64,000 bases of DNA, from NCBI GenBank assembly GCA_964030475.1, contig CAXIPT010000001.1:10721593-10785592 (forward strand), given 5' to 3'. Source of the DNA: Tethya wilhelma. Taxonomy: Eukaryota > Porifera > Demospongiae > Tethyida > Tethyidae. The position numbers and the translations under genes are program-made. Below the pieces are notes generated by a model, which ran no database searches, was not told the origin of the DNA, and saw only the letters and a program-made list of their open reading frames with translations. Shown in pieces: positions 23,431 to 36,167 of the stretch. The stretch's first letter is position 1, and each line of letters begins with the position of its first letter.

Positions 23431-26270
23431 CCAAGTACAAATGCCTCGAAGTGGAGTCAACATCACGTATGGAATTCAAGGAGCTGTTGGACACAGATAA
23501 GGGTATGGATGAAAAGATGTCCTCCCTAAAGAGAGAACTTGTCCAAGAGACTGAGTAGGTGTCACCGTGAGTGAGAGGCTGGTGAAGAAGTTCAAGGAGA
23601 ATGCAGCTGGTCCATCCCAGAAGAAGAAGGGTCACAAGAAACAGTTCACTTTCAACATTTCTGTCAAGGAGAGGCTTGAGACAACTCAAGTGCAGCAAAT
23701 TCCCCCGAGTTGGGCAAGGCCAAGACTGAAGGAATCAAACTTGAAATGAATAAAGATAGCAGACCGCTCCGAGCAATGTTGGTCTACGGTGGAAGAGTAT
23801 GAGGCTGATGAATCGGCAGATGATTCTGATGATGAGAAACACTAGTTTAAAGCTGAGGCTAGAGCTGCTAAGAAGAGGAATGTTCTTCAAAAGAGTGCTA
23901 AATCTAAAAAGCCTCAGAGCCAGTTCAGAAAATGGCCAGCCATAGTGACAAGTTCATCTAATACTCCTAGCAGCATGTTTCTCAGGCCTTCCCTTTCTCT
24001 ATACCAGAGCTTGAATCAACTGCCTCAGTTTTCAAAGAATGTCTCATTGGGCCCTTGTTTCCATGTGGCTGCATGCATATGGGCCATTTTAGGAAAAACT
24101 GTCCTCTGAACTAGCCACCAAATAGCAGCACAAATACATGTCAATGTTTATGTATTGACTGCTGGGTGCACCAAACACAAGACCTAAAATTAATAATTTA
24201 GACAAACTCTGAATAGTTACTGTATATATATATATAGATACATAATAACTTAATTCCAGATATACCTATCACCTGCCAATCATTGCACTATACCTGCTCT
24301 GATGCATTACGAGAATCACAGCTCTGCTATATATGGTTCATAGCGGTAGAAAGGCATTTCTGATGTATTGCAGGATCATTGTATTATAGCACAAAAATTT
24401 GGCGGCCATTTTTTCAAAAAAAACTTACCATGCACCTCCGTGCAATAGCACCTTTAGTATTGGTAGTCCTTACCGTAATATTGCCAATCCCAAAATCAAT
24501 ACTGAAATTTCATTGGTTGAAAATACGTCACTGGAATCCAATTTGCACACGTGCAATAGCACCTTCAAGTCCCAGCTGAAATAGTCATTTTTGTTTAGCA
24601 TATAATAACATGTATTGATGTGCGCGCTTCCGCCATTCATGAAATTTTTGACAATCTGCCAAATTTTATTCCGGCCAATATTTTGTGCTATACAGTATGC
24701 CCAAAGTATGCAGCCCTCTTCAAGTTGTACAAACCAAGGAAGCTTACGCTAGTAATAGATCTCACTACATAAATCAGCATATTCTAACACAAAAATTTAA
24801 ATATGAAGGCTTCATCTTATTTCATCCCTGTTCAACAAAGGGGAGCATTTCTTCACCTTTGATCTAAGTCTGACATACCACCATGTCAATGTCCACAAAG
24901 AACATTGGTCCTATTTTTTCTTGGATTGCAGTGACAACAGGAAGTTCTATTGGTATCATCAGATCAAATTTAAGGCTCATCTTACAATTTCGCAGGGCAT
25001 GTTACAGAGCGTGTTATTATATACTACTTGTTTTGTTTTCACTAATCTTCTCAGATCATTAGTTAGACAAAAGAGGATCTTTGGGGCTTAGAGCTATCAT
25101 TTACATTAGCCGAAAGCGAAGCGGCTTAGTACTTGGACAATTTGTCTCGGGCTGGTTTTTGTAGTTAACATTCCAAAATCACACTTACTAGGTACCACAA
25201 CAGAGCAGTGAATGGCTTGGCTTTGTAATAGATTTCATTAACAGATCGATGTTTTCGAGTGCCTGACACTAAATTTGACAAGTTGAGACAGATCATCAGT
25301 CTAGTCAGAGTACAAGTACGCACTTTCACTAGCATTGTGGACCAAATCATTTCAATGAGTATCTTTATGACATAATCAATGTGAGACAGAGTTGGTCCGA
25401 AAGATTACAGTTAACAGATTTAGCTATATGCGGAGGAATTGGACTTTTGTCAATCTCCCACTTGTCCAATTTGGTTTTCCTCTAGTGCTACTCGAGTGGT
25501 GGTTTCAGATGCTTCTGACACCAGTTACGGTGGCTATGTGGGATAACCACATCCTCTTCAACCAATGGACCAAACATCAAAGCGTGCTCTTGTTGACTTA
25601 GAGAGAAGGACACATGCAGTACTACGATCTGTAGCTACAAAGCTATCAGGTCACACAGTGAAATGGTTCTCCAACATTCAGAATGTTATCCGTACTGTCC
25701 ACTCAGGTAGCCATTGTGCACACCTTGAGGACGACATTTTCGAGACTTGCTTGTCACATAGCACCAAACTCGAGATGGAATGAGGACATACCTCGGCACA
25801 TGAATGAAAGAGTGGATTACATCTGACTTAATGACTGTATGTTAATCGCTTCCTTTTCTGGCAGTTCAACAAACAGTTTGATCCCCATTCAGTAGACTGC
25901 TTTGGATCAAGCACCAATGCACAGCCATAGCAAGTTCTGGTGCCCTGGCACATCCACAGTAGATAACCACTACATCCTAGCTAGGTGAGGTCTGTTGGTT
26001 CATCCCGCCTCTCCACCTTGTCCCTAGGACCATCAGCCATGCTCAAGACTGCCAAGCTACAGGATCACTGTTGGCCCCTCTCTGGAGATCGGCACTATTT
26101 TGGCCACTAGACAGTAGTCATTTTGCTAACGTATTTCATTCCTGGTGTGTTTACCTCTAACCAAGCAGGTGCGATTTTGCCTGGTCCGAGTCACTGCAAC
26201 CTTGGTAATGTCCTGTCTACGTAGTCCAATTTACTCATTATTGGTATGGATTTCTCTACTCCCCCAGAGC
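23431..26270 (+). mobile_element. Decayed DIRS-like retrotransposon
   Basis: Three consecutive relic domains in DIRS order on the plus strand, all broken by stops and frameshifts. A gag-like part (23431-24120) has the charged motif KKFKENAAG, a KKKGHKKQFTFN stretch, IADRSEQ...EEYEADESADDSDDEK, and a degraded zinc knuckle (CGCMHMGHFRKNC). A reverse transcriptase tail (about 24880-25400) has EWLGFVID and SIVDQIISM-type remnants. The RNase H region (25480-25830) has VVSDASDTSYGGYV, SGHTVKWF and CSHSTKLEME. Sequence after RNase H continues the usual DIRS linker (PLHLVPRTISHAQ) to about 26230. I could not see a tyrosine recombinase domain or split direct repeats, so the 3' end is missing or too decayed. 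Not functional. Confidence 0.75.
24360..24880. other. AT-rich insert or spacer inside DIRS relic
   Basis: Contains two copies of GTGCAATAGCACCTT about 100 bp apart in direct orientation, but no domain. It may be a second insertion or decayed gag/RT linker. Confidence 0.35.
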
Positions 26271-27480
26271 TTTATCCCTGGATAACTGGTTTAATGTAGA
26301 TAACTAACTTTATGATATTACTCAGAACTGCTTTTAGGCAAATTGTTATCTGCATGTATGTCATTATTTATGTAATGCCTTAAATTATGTTATGGTATCA
26401 TATTGCTGCCCCAACTGCTACAGTAGCCTATTGCACTCACTGGATGTGCTATTGAATACACTACCACACTCATGCTGATACAATTGGTTTCAATCAAGCT
26501 TTCAAGTACATATACTTAAGGTTGAGTGTATAGTTAAGTATGGTGTTGATACAGCCTGTACATTGGCTCAGTGGCTAGTGGTCATGAAAGTAATCTTGTT
26601 GCTTGTTTGGTCTTTTTGGGCATTGTACACTACCTTGATCAACCTCGCTAGGAAGCATGCAAGCCTGTTGTTATATTGGACCTCAGTGGTCACTTAATAG
26701 AAGAGCATTGTTTACCACCTTCATTGACCTTGGTGATCAAGTTATGAAACATGTAAGCTGTACATGTGATCTAGCTTGGTTATGTGCTGGTGATCAGGTC
26801 TAAATGATTTAAGCCTATCAACTCGTATAGCGGTGTTGTTTTGGTTAGTAATTTTTTCACATTATCATATAGTTTTAAAATTTTTTTGCACATCACACAA
26901 GAAAGCTTGTATTCTACAACATCACAGCCAACATTCTTTTAGTTTTAGTTTATTAATAGCTCGAAATACTCAAAGAATTTTTTAAGGGGCTTCATGTTCC
27001 AAGTTACGAGCTGTCAGCTAGTTTTGTCTTCTTAAAGTCAACTTCCCAGTGTGTAGTCTGCTCAATTAGGGCAGACGATGCTGTAAATCAATAACCAAAA
27101 TACTCAGCAATGGAAACGTTGCTGCATTATTGATTCAAAACTCAACTGGGTCTTCATTTTGCCCCATAGCTATGACACTGGAAAAGTAATACTCAATCTT
27201 AGCTTTTCCTGGGGGTGCTTCAGAAGCTTTCTAAAACTTTGTCAAGATGCTTGAAACATTTCTGAGTGGGAGGTCCCTCGTCTTCATCCCCAATTTGAAT
27301 TGGCAAATTACCACACTGACTTGAGGTGCTGTCAGATCCATTCTTCAGCTACATTAAGTGAAAGTAAAACATAATTGTATAGCTACAATACTTTCTTCAC
27401 CAAAACGTTCCGTGCACTGTCACACTGGAGTGGATTTAGTACTAGCCTATAACAACCATCAAGCAGAGTAGCAGCTAACA
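26271..27480. other. Intergenic, nothing recognised
   Basis: No coding family, TIR or RNA gene could be supported. Probably degraded repeat plus the downstream flank of the hAT relic; minus-strand transposase C-terminal coding may extend into 27000-27480 but is unreadable. Confidence 0.5.
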
Positions 27481-28380
27481 TTACTGCATTGTGACCGTCA
27501 GCACTTGAATCGCCGTTCCAATTCCTTATTTAATACTCTTGCAATCACAAAGTGCTCATGGATTTTCTTCATCTGTGAAAACAAAAAGACCCTCTCATGC
27601 ACACACATGCATGTGCCACACACACACACCTCTTCAAGAAGAATACGCATATCCATTAGAGCATGAACTATGCAGGACAGGATAGTAAACTCATCAGCAC
27701 TAAGAAGTGATGTATGTGTACTTGGCAAACGGTTGAAGGAGGTTTGTGACATGTTTCAGTTTTCTCTAGTCACTGTATAGGAGGGTGTCCCACCCCTGCT
27801 CATCTGCAATGACTTTGAGCTGATATTTCGCTTCTAGCATTCGGTTCACCATTACATTAAAATGTAGAACTCTATCTAGCTTACAGGGCAGTCCTTAATC
27901 AGCTTCTTTCCAGAAAGTTTTATCAATCTCTCGGTGGCTTTTTGTTGATTGGTTGAACTTCTTTACAAGAGCATTGCATCCTTGAAAGATCTCAACTCAT
28001 TAAACTTGTTTACAACTAGTTGTAGGGTATGCGAAAAGCAGATGATACAGCTGTAGGAAATGAACTCTGCATCATGTTCATCTTCGCAATCAAGGAACTG
28101 TTGCTCATCATCTGGATTGAATGGCAAGTCTGCATTTTCCTTTTTGTCATCTTTTCCCATGCTATTTCTTGAATGCAACTACAATGTTACTGCAGTTGTC
28201 TGTCAATATCTTGCAAGGATCAATATCCCATTCTAAAAGGATGTCTTCCATTATCTGGCAGATGTTGGTAGCAATGTGGGAACCTGTTATTTGATGAACA
28301 GCTAGGGTGACAGTGTGGCAGGAATGATCCTTCTTGGTGTTGAAATGGCCCATAACACCAATGTTAAAGTTAGAGTTTTT
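27481..28380 (-). pseudogene. hAT-family transposase relic
   Basis: Minus-strand fragments in the order expected for hAT/ZBED transposases: a catalytic-core piece (HSCHTVTLAVHQI, then LTDNCSNIVVAF, with the conserved Asp) at 28162-28353; a FLDCEDEHDAEF and CFSHTLQLVVNKFNELRSF piece at 27963-28178; and a SADEFTILSCIVHALMDM...LLEEV piece at 27498-27752. The pieces lie in different frames and contain stops. No BED finger or complete C-terminal dimerisation domain was found. The tail is interrupted by a CA-repeat-like insertion around 27600-27640. Confidence 0.8.
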
Positions 28381-29486
28381 TGAGTGGGCAAGGATTTTGC
28401 TAGAGCAAATTTGATAAGTGTATCGTGAAGGGGTGAATCCAAGACTACTATATCAAATTATACAATTGAAAATTAGAGTGTTCAGGAGGTGCTGGAGATC
28501 ATTTTCCTGCAAAATCTAGTGACCGGAAGTTGTCTTCATACAAGTGACCGGAAACTGTACTGTATGGGTGTATCTTGTGGATGGCTGTGTGCATGAAAAT
28601 GTGCAGTAAGTTTGCAGGATGGCTAGTGGAGAGTGTGTGCTAGCTGTGACTTCAAAGCTTGGTGGGCGTATCCAACCAAGCATGTGATGAGTGTGATTGA
28701 CTTTGACCTCTGACTTTTGACCCCTCTGCCACATAGGGGAGCTCAAAGTGAGTCTGTACAGGAAAACTTGAACTTAACAGGGCTGTATAAAATCCGTTTT
28801 TTCGTAGAGAGAAGAGAGGCAGTGAGGTATGTGAGCTTGTAGGGTGTTATACTGAGTTTTTGACTGAGTGGGAACAGTTTTGCAAATTACCTGTTAGACA
28901 TTTTGTAAGAGAATGTGGTTGTCAAAAGTGTACACATAGAACAAAAGCCTTCTACAGACTTGATGAGCATTTATTTTGCTTTTTTTCAACATACTTTTTT
29001 TTGTTCATCTGTAAGCCGCCTGATAGTTGTTCGCTAGGAGTGAGTGGTAATGGCAGAAAAATCTGTTTTAGAAATTAAAGCTACTAAATTTGAGCCTATG
29101 GATGTTTATTGTGATTCTCGTCCACACAAAACCTCCAATTTAACCTAAAACTTTTCTTTGACCACATGTACATTTCGTAGCATATACTGATTCTACTTGC
29201 ACTATCGAGAAAGAAAGAGATTAATTTAATGAAAACCATTTCTATCTCCTTGTTAAGTCTTGCTCTCCCTGGAATTGGGTATCATGGGTCTGAACTTTTC
29301 AACAAATCTTTGAATTCTAGATTTTCCACCAGGCTATTTGCAAATATTGCCAGTTTCATGGTTACATTCTTGTATTGGACATGTACTGTCCTTTAGAACA
29401 ATTGTTTAAGGGTCGCTTGCTTTAGAGAGGGTTTTTTTTGTTTCCGACTCTTCTTTTGCTTTCTTTTGATCAGATTCTTTCTGCTC
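28381..29486. other. No confident gene
   Basis: A plus-strand frame (28860-29078) with CGCQKC and hydrophobic stretches has no recognisable family. A GTGACCGGAAGTTGT / GTGACCGGAAACTGT direct repeat lies at 28520-28560. Confidence 0.4.
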
Positions 29487-31013
29487 AATCTCTTTCTCTA
29501 TTTCAGGGTGACGAGCTGGCAAGTATTGCTTAAGATTTGCAGGATTTTTCCTGGTCCACATATAGCTTCAACACCTGCTTTTTTCTATCTGGTACATATC
29601 TTTGTTCATTGTTGAATCATGAACGAAGTAATTCTATACTAAACTTCGTTTAGGTCATCTGAGTGTTTGTACTCCTGAAGCTGTCAGAATGCTCCAAGAT
29701 GCACACTTACAACCAAGTGGCTCTGGACTCTGTCACTTCAAACTAGCCTAAGGATTGATGGATGGTAAGCAACCCTCATAATTATTATGCACACATTATG
29801 TAACTTACATCTATCCTATACGCCGTCCTACTGGCTTCTGTGTTTAAGTGGCAGCCACGGGGGGGGGGGGTTCTCTGTACTTTTGCCTGATATAGCCATA
29901 GAACAGCACTAGTAGTATTGTTTTAATACTCCTTAGACTAAGATCATTAGTTACAGTCCAACTTAAATCCTCGCATCTTCAACATGTAGCTATCTGACAT
30001 ATGTAGATCTACACGTGGACTTGTGTTTATTGAGTCACATGCTAAATACAGGCACATAGGAAGCTCATTGCAGGTGGTGAGGCTGAAGGGGGGGTGGGGC
30101 AGGGTTTCATAATAATTATTTCAGTATTACAGCCTGAGCCTTACTACCTACAGCAAAATTGTTAATTTTACTTACTTGTATGCAGCTGTGTTGTCTAAAA
30201 AAAGGTATCAAGAGTCACCAGTACACATACTATTACGTTTTTGTTGTGTTGCTGTTAAGATTGTAAGATGCTCTACTATAGTGAATTTTAAAAATATCAA
30301 TATTGCCCCATCAGCAAAAATTGCACCGCAGTTAGAGTTTTGACCTGGCAGAATTTGATCTCACATCAGCTTTCGCAAGGTGGGTAGGTAGTTTAAACTT
30401 TAATACATGCTTGCAGTAATATCTCTAGCTATGTGTTTGGACAAAAGAGCATTTGCAAATTTATTGCATAATGCCTCACCTTACCTTACAGTCTAAGTCC
30501 ATGTCCGGTTGTTTGCTCTTTTGAAGTTTGCGTGTTCATATCCATATCCCTAGCTCAATGACATAGTGGACACAGGAATGAACTTTCACTCGATCTCACC
30601 ACCCCATTCCTATATCTTGTTTGCTTACTTTTTACGATTTGGCCATTCCTTAGCCTCATGCCCAGGGCCGCAAGAAGAGGGCGTGGTACACACTGTTTGC
30701 ACATGCATGATCGGAATGTAATCAAATAACACTCCTCACTGGAGGAGATATTGATACACGGACTTCAGAAGGTTGGTTGCCCTCTCAAACCTGAGCAAAA
30801 GGCTTGTATAGTGAGTGCTATGAACGGTATAGATGTTTTTGTGTGGTTACCTACACGTTATGGGAAGTCAACTTGTTATGAAGTGCTACCATTCATGTTT
30901 GATAAGAAACTGGGTAAAGAAAACAGTCTTGTGATAGTTATTTCTCCCCTAGGCCTACTGTCTCTCGTAGTTGATCAAGTGAGAAGTCTTCAATCAAGTT
31001 CTGTAAAAGCAGC
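29487..31013. repeat. Direct tandem duplication, copy A
   Basis: 1,527 bp repeated almost exactly at 31015-32542. Apart from the length of a poly-G run (12 in A, 13 in B) I saw no difference between the copies. Copy A ends at the single n (31014). Confidence 0.95.
30735..31013 (+). pseudogene. RecQ-like helicase, motif I exon (copy A, truncated)
   Basis: Encodes SLEEILIHGLQKVG, the altered Walker A PTRYGKST, and VIVISPLGLLSLVVDQVRSL (motif Ia). It is cut at base 31013 by the assembly gap. Identical at protein level to the same part of copy B. Confidence 0.8.
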
Positions 31014-31014
31014 N

Positions 31015-32542
31015 AATCTCTTTCTCTATTTCAGGGTGACGAGCTGGCAAGTATTGCTTAAGATTTGCAGGATTTTTCCTGGTCCACATATAGCTTCAAC
31101 ACCTGCTTTTTTCTATCTGGTACATATCTTTGTTCATTGTTGAATCATGAACGAAGTAATTCTATACTAAACTTCGTTTAGGTCATCTGAGTGTTTGTAC
31201 TCCTGAAGCTGTCAGAATGCTCCAAGATGCACACTTACAACCAAGTGGCTCTGGACTCTGTCACTTCAAACTAGCCTAAGGATTGATGGATGGTAAGCAA
31301 CCCTCATAATTATTATGCACACATTATGTAACTTACATCTATCCTATACGCCGTCCTACTGGCTTCTGTGTTTAAGTGGCAGCCACGGGGGGGGGGGGGT
31401 TCTCTGTACTTTTGCCTGATATAGCCATAGAACAGCACTAGTAGTATTGTTTTAATACTCCTTAGACTAAGATCATTAGTTACAGTCCAACTTAAATCCT
31501 CGCATCTTCAACATGTAGCTATCTGACATATGTAGATCTACACGTGGACTTGTGTTTATTGAGTCACATGCTAAATACAGGCACATAGGAAGCTCATTGC
31601 AGGTGGTGAGGCTGAAGGGGGGGTGGGGCAGGGTTTCATAATAATTATTTCAGTATTACAGCCTGAGCCTTACTACCTACAGCAAAATTGTTAATTTTAC
31701 TTACTTGTATGCAGCTGTGTTGTCTAAAAAAAGGTATCAAGAGTCACCAGTACACATACTATTACGTTTTTGTTGTGTTGCTGTTAAGATTGTAAGATGC
31801 TCTACTATAGTGAATTTTAAAAATATCAATATTGCCCCATCAGCAAAAATTGCACCGCAGTTAGAGTTTTGACCTGGCAGAATTTGATCTCACATCAGCT
31901 TTCGCAAGGTGGGTAGGTAGTTTAAACTTTAATACATGCTTGCAGTAATATCTCTAGCTATGTGTTTGGACAAAAGAGCATTTGCAAATTTATTGCATAA
32001 TGCCTCACCTTACCTTACAGTCTAAGTCCATGTCCGGTTGTTTGCTCTTTTGAAGTTTGCGTGTTCATATCCATATCCCTAGCTCAATGACATAGTGGAC
32101 ACAGGAATGAACTTTCACTCGATCTCACCACCCCATTCCTATATCTTGTTTGCTTACTTTTTACGATTTGGCCATTCCTTAGCCTCATGCCCAGGGCCGC
32201 AAGAAGAGGGCGTGGTACACACTGTTTGCACATGCATGATCGGAATGTAATCAAATAACACTCCTCACTGGAGGAGATATTGATACACGGACTTCAGAAG
32301 GTTGGTTGCCCTCTCAAACCTGAGCAAAAGGCTTGTATAGTGAGTGCTATGAACGGTATAGATGTTTTTGTGTGGTTACCTACACGTTATGGGAAGTCAA
32401 CTTGTTATGAAGTGCTACCATTCATGTTTGATAAGAAACTGGGTAAAGAAAACAGTCTTGTGATAGTTATTTCTCCCCTAGGCCTACTGTCTCTCGTAGT
32501 TGATCAAGTGAGAAGTCTTCAATCAAGTTCTGTAAAAGCAGC
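31015..32542. repeat. Direct tandem duplication, copy B
   Basis: 1,528 bp, directly after the undetermined base 31014. Copy B runs on into the rest of the helicase exon, while copy A stops at the n. This is the pattern expected either for a very recent tandem duplication or for two haplotype contigs placed end to end. Confidence 0.95.
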
Positions 32543-32731
32543 AATATTATCTTCAGCTGAGGGGATATATAGATAAGCAGTTCATAGCCACCAGTACTGA
32601 TCTCAAAGAATGTAGTCATTTATTTTATGCCCCAGAATCTCTTGTATCTAGTAGATGGAGAGATGCTATTGAATGCTCAAATGTAACAAGTTGAGTTGTG
32701 TGTGTGGCTATCGATGAGGCTTGTCAAAGTG
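32262..32731 (+). pseudogene. RecQ-like helicase, motifs I-II exon (copy B)
   Basis: Superfamily 2 RecQ-type helicase N half. Walker A reads PTRYGKST instead of the usual PTGYGKS; motif Ia is SPLGLLSLVVDQV; motif II reads DEAC instead of DEAH (CVAIDEACQS). A frameshift near 32570 (ILSSAEGIYR then stop) and an in-frame TGA before the DEAC motif break the frame, so this copy is not functional. A GTAAGT donor ends the exon at 32731. The next exon in the intact ancestor is found at 36168, after two TIR elements lodged in the intron. RecQ-like genes of this kind are multi-copy in several invertebrate genomes, probably carried by mobile elements (inference). Confidence 0.8.
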
Positions 32732-33529
32732 GTAAGTAAATAATAAAAAAAAACAACATTGGAAATGCAATTCCCAGTACGGTAGTACTAGGTACATAGC
32801 TAGGAATGGCATGGATTGCCCATTAGCGCAATACAAATATTCACGCAAATAACTGCAAAAACTGAGCGCTTGACACTAAAAGGCTTCTTAAGCTATTATT
32901 TAGCTTTCTCTTTCTAATGAGCCCAAAAACATGGCCTAAAACCATCATACCAAACTAAAATATGCCAAAGCTCCAATTTTCTCCATTTTCTTCTTCTTCT
33001 TCTTCTTCTTATTCATTCTTCTATGTTGGCAAGAGTTTTCTAAGAGACTGCTTGCTTTCAGAAGCTGACGAATAAACTTGGTTTCTTTGTCTTCAATCGC
33101 TTTTGCCATCGGTATTTTGTGTCTCTCAACGAGTTGCTAGATACAAAACGAAAAGTGTCTTCTCCATATGGCGGCCATTAATTTTTAAACTCATGCATTA
33201 TTCATTAGCTAGCTAGTTTAACGACCCTTTCCATATTCACATTATTCGGCGTTATTTGGAATCTATTGCAAGCATAATGCACCAAGTTCTGGTTTTGCAG
33301 TTCTGTCCTAGCTATCCTCTCGTTCTCTGTGTTCAGTAATTCAATAGGGAAGTTATATTTTTAGCTAACAAGACACACATATAATTGACATAAATCACAT
33401 TTTCAGCTTGGGATTGAAGAGTTTCAGCTGTCTGCAAGGCATGTCTGTGACTGTTGGTAGTGTGCCTCTACTGAGGGCTGTTGACAAGTTCTCTCAGGCT
33501 AAAGACTAAATTCTACTGAAACAAACAAA

Positions 33530-33780
33530 CAAGTACAAAATACATTAGAAATGTAATGCAAACATAGGAATGGCCAAATCGTAAAAAAGTGAGCAAACAA
33601 GATAGGAATGGTTGTGAGATTGAGCAAGTTCATTCCTCTGTCTACAGTGTCATTGAGGGATATGAACATAAGGTGACACAGCGAAATGAACTTGCTCAAT
33701 CTCACAATCTTGTTTGCTCACTTTTTTTACGATTTGGCCATTCTTAGGTTTGTATTACATTTCTAATGTTTTTGTACTTG
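33530..33780. mobile_element. MITE, CAAGTACAAAA...TTTTTGTACTTG
   Basis: Hairpin element whose arms include AAACATAGGAATGGCCAAAT and TCGTAAAAAAGTGAGCAAAC. Relatives are at 33783-33990, 44098-44366, partly at 37108-37300, and as a half copy inside both tandem copies (30545-30650, 32080-32185). Confidence 0.85.
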
Positions 33781-33782
33781 TG

Positions 33783-33990
33783 AGACATAGGAATGACTAA
33801 ATCGTAAAAAGAAAGCAAACAGGATAGAATAGCTGTTTGAGTGTGCAAAATTCTTCCTGTGTGGGCTGCATGTAGTACTCTCTTTCCATATTGTGTCCCT
33901 CATGTTGCCCATAGGAATAATTCTTTACACACTCAAACAGCCATTCTATCTTGTTTGCTTTCTTTTTATGATTTGGCCATTTGTATGTCT
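33783..33990. mobile_element. MITE of the same family, variant centre
   Basis: Arms GACATAGGAATGACTAAATC and complement. The centre (CACTCAAACAGCCATTCTAT) differs from 33530-33780 but matches the right part of the element at 36974-37406. Confidence 0.8.
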
Positions 33991-34345
33991 TTCCAACGTT
34001 TTTTTTCTTTTACTTGTTTGTTCTGCCCATAATTCTATGACTCACTTTTGAGTTTGTGTGGTTACTTGTACACTATATATCAGCATAAAGCTTATATATA
34101 AATCTACCAGTATGCTATCAGTAAAGTGAAGCATCTCAGCACTGGAGGCTGGAGTAGTAGCTATGTTATCTAACTAGCTTTACTCAACTACGAAATAACA
34201 CCAATGCAAAATTTTGCAAGAATTGCAAGTTTTTGCAAGTATTTGAAAGAAATCGGACAAATCTCTTGTATTTCATTATAATCACTTGCACTGACATTAT
34301 TTGTAGGTTCTGAGAAAATTGGGGTTACTGACTGGGTAAGTACAT

Positions 34346-34743
34346 ATTTCAAAGTTTAAATTTTAACACCAGTCCATTCTTGCCAAAGTTTCAATTACAA
34401 AGCAGTAATCATCAACAAGGCTGTATGGTCTAAAATGCAGTAGACACAATCCATGTTTAAAAACACGAATGCTCCACCAGAGGGGGAGGGCCATTGCACT
34501 AGCAGCACAGGTATATCTACGAAACAATTTCAACCCAGTAACTCACCTCAACATCCATTGCCCATTGTGCTGAACCGGTTGGCCGCTAGTGCAATGGCCC
34601 TCCCCCTCTGGTGGAGAATTCGTGTTTTTTAAACATGGATTGTGTCTACTGCATTGTAGACCATACAGCCTTGTTGATGATTACTGCATTGTAATCGAAA
34701 CTTTGGCAAGAATGGACTGGTGTTAAAATTTAAACTTTGAAAT
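34346..34743. mobile_element. 398-bp hairpin element
   Basis: Arms begin ATTTCAAAGTTTAAATTTTA and are nearly perfect over about 190 bp; the outer flanks also repeat TTGCAAG words. The inverted duplication breakpoint at 34550 falls in its loop. Confidence 0.85.
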
Positions 34744-35412
34744 TTGTAGGTTCTTGCAAGAAGTGCAAGAAATTTGGCCAATTTCTTGCACTTTCTTGCA
34801 AAAAATGAAAAAACTTGCAAAAAAAACTTGCTTATTACTTGCAAGACTTTTTTGCCTGGGAAGTGTCACAAAATAGTCTATTCTCCTAAATGTTGAAGAA
34901 TGAAAGAGAGAGCTCAGAAATATTTAGGTAAACCAGGCAGGCTGATATTTAGATTCCAAATAATGCACACTTACATCTGGAAAAGGGTCGTCAATTTGAA
35001 TTATGCATGAGCATAAAATAGAATGGCTGCCATACGGAGAAGACGCTTTTCATCTAGCCACCCAACAAGATACACGGAAAACTGATACCAAAAGTGAGTG
35101 AAGACAAGGAAACTAAGTTTATTCATTTAAGAACCAGCTTCTAAAAGTGAATGGTCTTGGAGAAACATCGAGCCAACATAGAATAATAACCAGAAGAAGA
35201 TGGAGAAACTTGGAGGTTTAGTTTGGTACCTTAGGGTAGTTTTAGGACTTGTTTTTAGGCTTGTTAGAAAGAGAATAAGCTAAATAGTAGCTTTTGAAGT
35301 CTTTTAGTGGCAAGCACTCAGTTTTTTGCGGAGTTATTCATGTGAATATTTGAATTGCGCTAATGGGCCATCCCTGCCATTCCTATGTACCCTGTACTAC
35401 CATACTGGGAAT

Positions 35413-36108
35413 ACTCAGTGTAGTTAAGGCTGCCTCAACTTTTAATAATGTACAATTTGTAGTTTAGATATCTCTTCAGGAATTTATTATATTCACTAAA
35501 ACTTTACATCCATTGATTGTTTGACCAATCACGGATAGAAAATATTTTCAAGTGTGAATGTCATGCGACCCGCAGGGGTGGGACAGGATGATGTCCTCTT
35601 TGTAGGACCTTAATGCAAAGATGCAGAGCTGGATATTTATTTTCACAATGTCATATTTTGTCAGAATATTGTATTTATCTTCAAGATTTTGAATCTGCTT
35701 GGAAACTTGGTCTTACAAACTTTATTGGTAGAAACAGAGAGAAATAGGCCTATTTCTAAATATTGCACACCTAATTATATATGCTATTGATTATTTCTCT
35801 CTATGGGTACCCCAGTTTCTGGGCAGATCTAATATTTTATGGTTAAGATGTACTAGATAAGGTGGGAGATTTGCCTCTTGAAATAACATTCAGCTCTGCA
35901 TTCAGAAAAGTATGTATTTTTGTCTGTAGCCCCGCCCACAAGTGTTATTTCATTTTTATTTTCACAATTTATATCCAATACAATAAAAATACAATGTTTA
36001 TTAAGTTTGGTCTTCCAGTCACCAAGTATAGTTAAAACACGAAGGGGTAAACCTTTAATTATGTCCTTAACTTCCTTAAAATTTGAGGCGTCCTTAACTA
36101 CACTGAGT
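35413..36108. mobile_element. 696-bp TIR element, ACTCAGTGTAGTTAAGG ends
   Basis: Inverted ends ACTCAGTGTAGTTAAGG and CCTTAACTACACTGAGT. It abuts the preceding element with no gap. A distant relative lies at 62779-63521. No transposase. Confidence 0.85.
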
Positions 36109-36167
36109 AATTATGTTACTATTAAGTTCATATCAGGATGCTTTCAAATTGTATATTGTCTCTATAG

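Larger units (their letters stand above)
32770..35412. mobile_element. 2.6-kb long-TIR element in helicase intron
   Basis: Ends ATTCCCAGTACGGTAGTACT at left and the matching complement at right, followed inward by about 600 bp of inverted repeat including a (TTC)n tract and the CATATGGCGGCCATT block. No transposase is visible. Three shorter hairpin elements are nested inside (33530-33780, 33783-33990, 34346-34743). A second, shortened member is at 36974-37406 and a third, split by the BEL element, ends at 51185. Confidence 0.85.
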
